This document shows, piece after piece, positions 18,624 to 24,943 of a stretch of 64,000 nucleotides of DNA (position 1 is its first letter; each line of letters opens with the position of its first letter). Position numbers and translations under genes: made by a program. Under the pieces are notes generated by a model. The model saw only the letters and a program-made list of their open reading frames with translations. It was not told the origin of the DNA and ran no database searches. The stretch comes from Leptolyngbya sp. PCC 7375 (GTDB lineage: Bacteria; Cyanobacteriota; Cyanobacteriia; Phormidesmidales; Phormidesmidaceae): assembly GCF_000316115.1 (NCBI RefSeq), contig NZ_JH993797.1, positions 3,954,486 to 4,018,485 on the forward strand. The letters run 5' to 3'.

Positions 18624-19736
18624 ATGGACGTGAGAGCAGCTGTTGCTCATCAGGCTGGACAACCCCTAACGATAGAAACACTAACCTTAGATGGCCCTAG
18701 GTCAGGTGAGGTGCTGGTTGAGATTAAGGCTACTGGTGTTTGTCATACCGATGCCTATACTCTTTCAGGTAAAGACCCTGAAGGGTTATTCCCAGCTATT
18801 TTGGGGCATGAAGGTGCTGGCGTGGTTGTGGAAGTGGGAGAGGGTGTAAAAAGCCTGAAACCTGGCGATCATGTCATCCCTCTATATGTCCCAGAGTGTC
18901 GTACCTGTGAGTACTGTTTAAGCGGCAAAACTAACCTTTGTCAGGCAATCCGTAGCACCCAAGGTCGTGGATTAATGCCCGATGGCACCAGTCGCTTTCA
19001 TTTGAGCAAGGAGCCTATTTATCACTATATGGGTACCTCAACCTTTGCTAACTACACGGTTGTCCCTGAAATTGCCCTGGCTAAAATTCGAGAAGATGCA
19101 CCTTTCGATAAGGTGTGTTATGTCGGTTGCGGGGTGACTACAGGCATCGGTGCTGTGATTAATACAGCTAAGGTGGAGCCTGGATCAAATGTGATTGTCT
19201 TTGGATTAGGAGGGATTGGGTTAAATGTAATCCAAGGCTGTCGCTTGGTTGGGGCAGACATGATTATAGGTGTAGATCTTAACCCTGGGAAAAAAGCTCT
19301 AGCAGAAAAGTTTGGCATGACCCACTTTGTGAACCCCAAGGAAGTTGAGGGGGATCTGGTGCCCTACTTAGTGGACTTGACCAAAGGTGGGGCCGACTAC
19401 ACCTTTGAGTGTATTGGCAATGTTAACGTTATGCGTCAGGCGCTGGAGTGCTGCCATAAAGGCTGGGGCGAAAGCATCATCATCGGTGTCGCTGCATCGG
19501 GGCAAGAAATTTCGACGCGTCCATTTCAACTGGTTACAGGTCGAGTTTGGAAAGGTACAGCTTTTGGGGGGGCAAAAGGTCGCACCGATGTGCCTAAAAT
19601 TGTGGACTGGTATATGAATGGCAAGATCAATATTGATGATCTGATCACCCACACTTTTCCCTTAGAGAATATCAATGACGCCTTTGATGTGATGCATGAA
19701 GGCACGTCAATTCGTAGCGTCGTGACGTTTGAATAG
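18624..19736 (+). CDS. frmA: S-(hydroxymethyl)glutathione dehydrogenase / class III alcohol dehydrogenase
   Basis: A 370-residue zinc medium-chain dehydrogenase that oxidises S-hydroxymethylglutathione, detoxifying formaldehyde; the family also reduces S-nitrosoglutathione. The catalytic zinc site is in 'GVCHTDAYTLSG' and 'GHEGAG'. The structural zinc cysteines are in 'CRTCEYCLSGKTNLC'. The NAD-binding 'GLGGIGLNVIQG' motif follows, and the class III segment 'FGGAKGRTDVP' is present. It ends 2 bases before the stop codon of the convergent PEP-CTERM gene, so their 3' ends must overlap. Confidence 0.93.
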   Translation: MDVRAAVAHQAGQPLTIETLTLDGPRSGEVLVEIKATGVCHTDAYTLSGKDPEGLFPAILGHEGAGVVVEVGEGVKSLKPGDHVIPLYVPECRTCEYCLSGKTNLCQAIRSTQGRGLMPDGTSRFHLSKEPIYHYMGTSTFANYTVVPEIALAKIREDAPFDKVCYVGCGVTTGIGAVINTAKVEPGSNVIVFGLGGIGLNVIQGCRLVGADMIIGVDLNPGKKALAEKFGMTHFVNPKEVEGDLVPYLVDLTKGGADYTFECIGNVNVMRQALECCHKGWGESIIIGVAASGQEISTRPFQLVTGRVWKGTAFGGAKGRTDVPKIVDWYMNGKINIDDLITHTFPLENINDAFDVMHEGTSIRSVVTFE

Positions 19737-19738
19737 CA

Positions 19739-20617
19739 TTATTGCAAGCGTCCTTGAAGGAGCTTTCGAGCCCCTACAAAGCCCATCATCATTAAACCAA
19801 TACTGACTGAGGGTTCAGGGAGTTGGGGTGGTTCCTCAGAGGAGAGATCGTCCCATTGTAGTCCTGAGATCGCACCACTCACGTCGCTGTAGCGAAACTG
19901 GACTCGCTGCAATTCAGTTTCTTCGAAATCAAACTGGAACATAGAGTTATCGTCACGCTTATTGCCCACCTGAGTGATGGTGACATCAACATACTCATCT
20001 AAACCATTTTTGTAGGCATGGGTGAGGGATTTGCCTTGACTTTTGGAGTGGTCTGGATCGCTATAGGTAGCAGCAAACCGCTTAATTAGATTGTCAACAT
20101 TAATATTGAGAATCGTATTATTGTCAGCATCTTTACCAATCACACGAACCTGAGTTCCAGCCTTCGTCCCAAAGTTATCGTCGATATCAAGGAGTGAAAA
20201 CTGTTTAAACCCAACTGTTTGGTCAAATTTAAACCAGATGTGGCCACCTTTAGCTTCATCATCAGGTGTATGTAAGTTATAACTACCGTTGTTGTATTCC
20301 TGAATGATCAGGGCATTGCCTTGATTGGAAGTCCCCCAGGTCGCGCCAGTGCGTAGATCGTTATCTGCACCTGATTGACTTGTGTCATAAAGCAACAGAG
20401 GGGCGTTGTTATGGTCGGTTTTATAGTTTTTGCCAGTGATGCTTAGCCCCCAGTCAGCCCATTGATTATGAACTTGAGTACCGCCACTTAGGGCATTACC
20501 GGAAGCATCGGCCTCAAAGTCGAGGACTCGTACCTCTGCCTGAGCAGGCAAAATTGTAGAAGCAACGGATAGCACAACAGTGGTTGCGATCGCAGCTAAA
20601 GATTTGACATTAGCCAT
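19739..20617 (-). CDS. secreted protein with PEP-CTERM-like sorting signal
   Basis: About 292 residues starting at ATG 20617 ('MANVKSLAAIATTVVLSVAS'), with a Sec signal peptide cleaved after 'AQA'. The mature part is a beta-rich domain. The C-terminus reads 'LPEPSVSIGLMMMGFVGARK', i.e. a PEP motif, a hydrophobic stretch and a short basic end, the PEP-CTERM signal processed by an exosortase. No exosortase gene is in the window. The ligand and role are unknown. A TTG six codons upstream is a less likely start. Confidence 0.75.
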   Translation of the reverse strand: MANVKSLAAIATTVVLSVASTILPAQAEVRVLDFEADASGNALSGGTQVHNQWADWGLSITGKNYKTDHNNAPLLLYDTSQSGADNDLRTGATWGTSNQGNALIIQEYNNGSYNLHTPDDEAKGGHIWFKFDQTVGFKQFSLLDIDDNFGTKAGTQVRVIGKDADNNTILNINVDNLIKRFAATYSDPDHSKSQGKSLTHAYKNGLDEYVDVTITQVGNKRDDNSMFQFDFEETELQRVQFRYSDVSGAISGLQWDDLSSEEPPQLPEPSVSIGLMMMGFVGARKLLQGRLQ

Positions 20618-20769
20618 TACAGATGAAAGTATCAAATACTACGTTCACATTAATAACTTCACGGAGATTTGAGTCACCTCAGTAATGCCGAGATCTTTTT
20701 TAGAACTTCAAATTTAGATAACATCTACGGGTTTACACGTATTTCCATTCAGGTAACAAAACCACAGAC

Positions 20770-20807
20770 AAAAAACACGGATTCCGTATATATACGGAAT
20801 CCGTGTT
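20770..20807 (-). terminator. terminator of the zinc metallopeptidase gene
   Basis: A perfect 34-bp palindrome (17-bp arms, AACACGGATTCCGTATA) at 20774-20807. On the minus strand it is followed by a run of T (20770-20775). It lies 41 bases after the metallopeptidase stop codon. Confidence 0.85.
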
Positions 20808-20848
20808 AAATCTAAGTTGATTTTGGTACGTTTAGCGGGAGAGCAATA

Positions 20849-21694
20849 TCAAATTTGATTGCTCGCAAACGTGTTGCACTGCTCGATATCACCCGTTGCT
20901 AACCCTTGCTTAAACCAGCGTACACGTTGTGCAGAACTACCGTGGGTAAAGGACTCAGGCACTACAAAGCCTTGGGACTGCTGCTGCAAACGATCGTCTC
21001 CAATTTGACTAGCCGCGTTCAGCGCTTCTTCAATATCACCGCTCTCTAAAATATCGCGGGCTCGATCGGCACGGTTGGCCCATACCCCCGCAAAGCAGTC
21101 GGCCTGAAGCTCTAAACGAACTGATAGTTGGTTAGCTTCAGCTTTACTGGCACGACTTTGGAGTTGTCGTACCTGGCTAGAAATGCCCAGAACATTCTGC
21201 ACATGATGCCCGACTTCATGGGCTACAACATAAGCTTGGGCAAAATCACCAGGGGCCTGGTGACGGCTCTTCAAATCGTGGTAAAAGCTCAGATCGATGT
21301 AGACCTGCTGATCAGCCGGACAGTAAAACGGCCCCATAGCTGCTTGACCTAAACCACAGGCAGATTGAGTAGAACCAGAATAGAGAACCAAAGTAGGCTC
21401 GGGATAATCTTGACCAATCTGTTCTTGGAAGATTTGATTCCACGTATCTTCGGTATCAGCTAGGACTACGGATGTGAAATCCGCTAGCTGATCGTCAGCG
21501 AGAGAAATTGGAGATTGTTGCGTGGGAGCTTGGGTTTGAGCAACTTGATCTAAAACAGGGCCTGGGTCACCAGTCACAAGGGTCACGACGGCAGCCAACA
21601 CCAAAGCCCCTAAACCACCACCACCGACAACCAGAGAACTTGTAGCACCACGACGATCATCGATATTGCTACTGCGCCGCCCCGTCTTTTTCAT
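20849..21694 (-). CDS. membrane-anchored neutral zinc metallopeptidase (YpfJ/KPN_02809 family)
   Basis: A 281-residue protein with a basic N-terminus and one membrane helix (about residues 22-42), followed by the peptidase domain facing outward. The zinc motif 'HEVGHH' is near residue 158 and the downstream metal-ligand region 'ELQADCFAGVWA' near 195. These are diagnostic of the neutral zinc metallopeptidase family (YpfJ), whose substrate is unknown. It has its own terminator and stands alone. Confidence 0.9.
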   Translation of the reverse strand: MKKTGRRSSNIDDRRGATSSLVVGGGGLGALVLAAVVTLVTGDPGPVLDQVAQTQAPTQQSPISLADDQLADFTSVVLADTEDTWNQIFQEQIGQDYPEPTLVLYSGSTQSACGLGQAAMGPFYCPADQQVYIDLSFYHDLKSRHQAPGDFAQAYVVAHEVGHHVQNVLGISSQVRQLQSRASKAEANQLSVRLELQADCFAGVWANRADRARDILESGDIEEALNAASQIGDDRLQQQSQGFVVPESFTHGSSAQRVRWFKQGLATGDIEQCNTFASNQI

Positions 21695-21831
21695 GGCTGC
21701 CCCTTAGATATGTTGTCAAAGATTTGATATTCAGAACTTAAAGCACGCAATTGGCACTTATACGGAATATAGCATCGCTATTTGCACCGACAAATCAAAC
21801 CAAGGAATCTCTTAGCATTCAGCTAAAGTAG

Positions 21832-22593
21832 CTATTTTTCTTGATCTGCTCGTTTTTCAAGTGCAGCTATATAACGGTCGATACGGTGATCTTGCAAACT
21901 GCCTGAGATAATGCGCCAGCTGAACATAACATTGAATCTGATCCGTTCATCGACATGGCGATAGCGCTGCCAGCGGCGGGGTAACCCACTCACAACATCG
22001 TTACCATTGACAAAACGCCAGGTATTGGGAACCCGGCGATTATAGGATTCAGCAAATGCTTTATTACCAACACGCGGAGCCCCAAAGGTGTAGACTTCTA
22101 CCGAAATATCAGGGGAAAAGTTGTATTGCAAATCTACAGCACACAACTTAGCTAAAGCGCCTCCCAAACTATGGCCAGTTAACAACCAGCGAGGCATCTC
22201 ACTTTGACGTATAACGGCATGGATTTCAGACCTGGCTGCAAGGTAAGCCTTCGTAAATCCTGAATGCATTTTCACTCCAGAGTGGGAGGTGCCATAGACA
22301 GCAGGATAGTCCAGTTGTTTGTTGTCTATGACGGCCCCCGTCACGGCAGACCAGCGAGCAAAATCCAAATTAGTGAGCCAGTCGCGATCGGCATCGCTAC
22401 CACGGAAAATAATATATCCGCATTGGGTCTCGGGATCTTCTAATAAGGCAACCTGTGTATCAGTACGCTCGATATCAAACAACTTTGGCATCAGATTAGG
22501 GCGCATACTAAATCGGAGCCGTTCGTTGAAATCCCTGTAGACTTCATTCGATAGATGAGCGCAACGTAATGCGACTTGGTAATCTAGTTCCAT
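21832..22593 (-). CDS. lipase class 3 family protein
   Basis: A 253-residue alpha/beta hydrolase that probably cleaves lipid esters. The nucleophile elbow 'LTGHSLGGALA' holds the catalytic serine. A downstream 'YTFGAPRVGN' and 'NGNDVVSGLP' supply the acid region, and 'YRHV' the histidine region, as in fungal-type class 3 lipases. There is no signal peptide. ATG 22593 ('MELDYQVALRCAHLSNEVY') is preferred over an upstream TTG. It lies downstream of the dnaE locus but is separated from it by a terminator. Confidence 0.85.
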   Translation of the reverse strand: MELDYQVALRCAHLSNEVYRDFNERLRFSMRPNLMPKLFDIERTDTQVALLEDPETQCGYIIFRGSDADRDWLTNLDFARWSAVTGAVIDNKQLDYPAVYGTSHSGVKMHSGFTKAYLAARSEIHAVIRQSEMPRWLLTGHSLGGALAKLCAVDLQYNFSPDISVEVYTFGAPRVGNKAFAESYNRRVPNTWRFVNGNDVVSGLPRRWQRYRHVDERIRFNVMFSWRIISGSLQDHRIDRYIAALEKRADQEK

Positions 22594-22670
22594 AAATAAA
22601 GTCCTACCCCATAGCAAAACCCTCTTGGGTCAGTGTGCCGTATAGCCTGGTTGTCTATACGCGTCATTGA

Positions 22671-22705
22671 TAAAAATTAAGCCTTCACTATTTATCGTGA
22701 AGGCT
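22671..22705 (-). terminator. terminator of the dnaE locus
   Basis: A perfect 9-bp stem (AGCCTTCAC / GTGAAGGCT) with an 8-base loop. On the minus strand it is followed by the T-rich TAATTTTTA. It is about 90 bases past the dnaE-C stop codon. A second, weaker hairpin (CCCCTCTT / AAGAGGGG) lies between them. Confidence 0.8.
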
Positions 22706-22794
22706 AAGGGATTAACGCCTCCCCTCTTGTTGGAACTGACTTCAAGAAGAGGGGGCTAGATTCCAAGCCATCTTAATAAAACAGCATCGACCGG

Positions 22795-24168
22795 CTAGGC
22801 ACTTACCAAAGGAGCTGCTTTAGCTTTGAAATCAGCCGCATTCAGGGCTAATACGGCTTCGTCTGGATCTTTGACACGGAACTGAGCGCCAAGACGCACC
22901 ACCTGGCGATGTCCTTGGTGGGTGATCATAGCGACAACGGGAATTTTAGCTGCGCTTTTATCTTCCCCTTGCTGGTTTTGGATGACATTACGGAGGCGAT
23001 TTTGCTGCACGATGTCTCCTGCAATCGATGGAGGCAGCTCAACCGTCACTAAGCGCACATCTTCAATCGGCTCAGCATCATCGACAATCAGCTGCACTTG
23101 GTCATCTCGCCGATCGACCTTGCCCCAAATCATTAAACGCGCGTCGGTTTTAATGTGCATGCCGATGCGGGCATAGGTGCGGGGGAAAACAACGGCTTCA
23201 GCTTGACCGCTTAGGTCTTCAATTTGCAATATTGCCATACTGTCACCCTTTTTCGTGGTGATGGGCTTCATGGCACTAATCATTACGATGGCGCTCAGGG
23301 TAAGCTTCTCAGGCTGTTCGCCCAACTCCGCCAGACTAATGGGGGCCAAAATACGAGCTGGGCGCTGCACCGACTTGAGCGGATGGTCAGAAATATAGAA
23401 GCCTAATAGCTCTTTCTCTAAGCGTAGGCGTTCTTGGGGATCGTAATCCTCCATCGGTGGAGCTTTAGGTGCAGCGTCATAAGCAGTGGCATTATTGCCA
23501 TTGTTATTAGCGGTATTAGCAGTATCAGCAGCTCCACCGCTAAGCATGATGTCGAAAATGTTGCCCTGGCCAATTTCGCGGTCTTTGGCGCGGGACTGTG
23601 CCCAATCAACGACAAATTCTAAGTCAGCATTGAGTTGGCGACGGTTATTGTTAAGGCTGTCTAGGGCACCAGAGTGGACAAGGGCTTCTAAGGCACGGCG
23701 GTTGACAGCGCGGAGATCGATGCGATCGCAAAGCTCAGGCAACGACGTAAACGGCCCATCCTCCTCACGACTCTGAATCAGCGTCTCAATTGCCCCCAAG
23801 CCCACATTCCGCACCGCCGATAGGCCAAACAAAATGCAACTATTCTCTGGAGTAAAGTCCACCCCAGAACGATTCACATCCGGCGGTAGCACCTCAATGC
23901 CCATACTGACGCAGTTAGCAATGTGCATCTGCACCTTATCCTGGTCGCCGCTAATGGCCGTCAGCAGCGCCGCCATGTACTCCACTGGATAGTTCGCCTT
24001 TAGATAGGCTGTCTGATAGGTGACATAGCCATAGGCCATTGAATGGCTTTTATTAAAACAGTTAGACGCTACGAGACCATCCAACGTCAAAAAATTATGA
24101 TCCTTGGCAACACCAATGTCGTATACAGGATGAATCTCGAGCGATCGACGGCTGATGACTTTAACCAC
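22795..24168 (-). CDS. dnaE-C: DNA polymerase III alpha subunit C-terminal half, led by split intein IntC
   Basis: A 457-residue product. Residues 1-36 are the C-terminal split-intein piece: 'MVKVISRRSL...YDIG..KDHNF' up to the terminal 'ASN'. The +1 extein residue is the cysteine of 'CFNKSHSMAYGYVT'. The rest (421 residues) is the DnaE C-terminal half with helix-hairpin-helix and OB-fold regions. The start is GTG 24168, which aligns with where free-standing IntC genes begin in other cyanobacteria, and it is preceded by GGGGAG at a spacing of 8. The first 8 bases overlap the end of the endonuclease gene. Trans-splicing with DnaE-N/IntN should rebuild full-length DnaE (763 + 421 residues). Confidence 0.95.
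   Translation of the reverse strand: MVKVISRRSLEIHPVYDIGVAKDHNFLTLDGLVASNCFNKSHSMAYGYVTYQTAYLKANYPVEYMAALLTAISGDQDKVQMHIANCVSMGIEVLPPDVNRSGVDFTPENSCILFGLSAVRNVGLGAIETLIQSREEDGPFTSLPELCDRIDLRAVNRRALEALVHSGALDSLNNNRRQLNADLEFVVDWAQSRAKDREIGQGNIFDIMLSGGAADTANTANNNGNNATAYDAAPKAPPMEDYDPQERLRLEKELLGFYISDHPLKSVQRPARILAPISLAELGEQPEKLTLSAIVMISAMKPITTKKGDSMAILQIEDLSGQAEAVVFPRTYARIGMHIKTDARLMIWGKVDRRDDQVQLIVDDAEPIEDVRLVTVELPPSIAGDIVQQNRLRNVIQNQQGEDKSAAKIPVVAMITHQGHRQVVRLGAQFRVKDPDEAVLALNAADFKAKAAPLVSA
24061..24168 (-). other. IntC: C-terminal split-intein segment (36 codons)
   Basis: The segment carries the C-block 'YDIG..KDHNF' and the F/G-block ending 'ASN', whose asparagine cyclises to release the intein. 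The next codon (24058-24060, TGT) is the nucleophilic +1 cysteine. The 36-residue length equals well-studied cyanobacterial DnaE IntC pieces. Confidence 0.93.
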
Positions 24169-24943
24169 GTTTATAACTCCCCAAAATCATTTCGATTTTT
24201 TGACGTTTACGCCCTAACCCCAACCCTGGATACTGATACACCAGGTCATAGAATTTCTGAATATGGTCTCGGTGATAAATCGTCCAGTAATAGACCTTCT
24301 TGTAATGATGCTGAGAAACGATTCCCATACCTAAACGTTGAGCTAACTGCTCTGCGAACGGCTGCGAACACACAATGCAAATCTTGCCGCCACTACGCTT
24401 TTTGTTGAAATAGGCACAACCATCACCATCAAAGTAACCCAGTACATAGGCAGGCAAATGATCATCGTCCGGCAGATAGCAAATTCCAGCTTCCATCCGA
24501 CCAGCAATGACTCCTTGACGAGCTAGAGTAGATGCCATCTGCTTAGACGAGAAGTTAATCCGATAGTGAGGAGCATAGCCACCTTTAGGATGAATTACTC
24601 GAAGGTCGCCAGAATACTGTATTGCCTTCTTGCATAAATCTGTCAACGACTTCTCCGTCGATTCAAACACCACATAATTTGACTGGGTGACACAACCGTC
24701 AGCTGCCATCAGCCCTAAAAGATATGACTTCTCCGGCGTATCGACAGCATCAAAATACTCCTCATCTAAGGTGTAGCGATTACGACGCTTAGAGTTGATG
24801 CCTGCTTCCGCCAGCACCCGTCTTGTCAAACGCTGGGACAAACCTAAATTTTCATTGATCTGACGACATTCCATTCCGTTATTAAACGCATCAATGATCT
24901 GGTGTCTTAATTCGGGAGTTAGCTGGCGATAGGATATTGACAC
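24161..24943 (-). CDS. LAGLIDADG homing endonuclease between the two dnaE split-intein halves
   Basis: A 260-residue protein. Residues about 8-55 form a helix-turn-helix of the resolvase/homeodomain-like kind ('RHQIIDAF..GMECRQINENLGLS'). Two LAGLIDADG helices follow: 75-83 'LLGLMAADG' and 167-175 'VLGYFDGDG', each keeping the metal-binding aspartate of the motif (D82, D174), so a single-chain active nuclease is plausible. It starts at a GTG with only a weak upstream purine site, overlaps the last 25 bases of dnaE-N/IntN, and ends 8 bases inside dnaE-C/IntC. Its frame is offset from both. Rough hand counts of two 60-base lines give 40-42% G+C against about 52% in one line of dnaE-N, hinting at foreign origin. 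Confidence 0.92.
   Translation of the reverse strand: MSISYRQLTPELRHQIIDAFNNGMECRQINENLGLSQRLTRRVLAEAGINSKRRNRYTLDEEYFDAVDTPEKSYLLGLMAADGCVTQSNYVVFESTEKSLTDLCKKAIQYSGDLRVIHPKGGYAPHYRINFSSKQMASTLARQGVIAGRMEAGICYLPDDDHLPAYVLGYFDGDGCAYFNKKRSGGKICIVCSQPFAEQLAQRLGMGIVSQHHYKKVYYWTIYHRDHIQKFYDLVYQYPGLGLGRKRQKIEMILGSYKRG

Noticed and set aside
24919..24943. A sequencing error as the cause of the IntN/endonuclease split
   Set aside because: Two separate offsets would be needed, and IntC has its own ribosome-binding site and a start matching known free IntC genes. Still worth confirming with reads.
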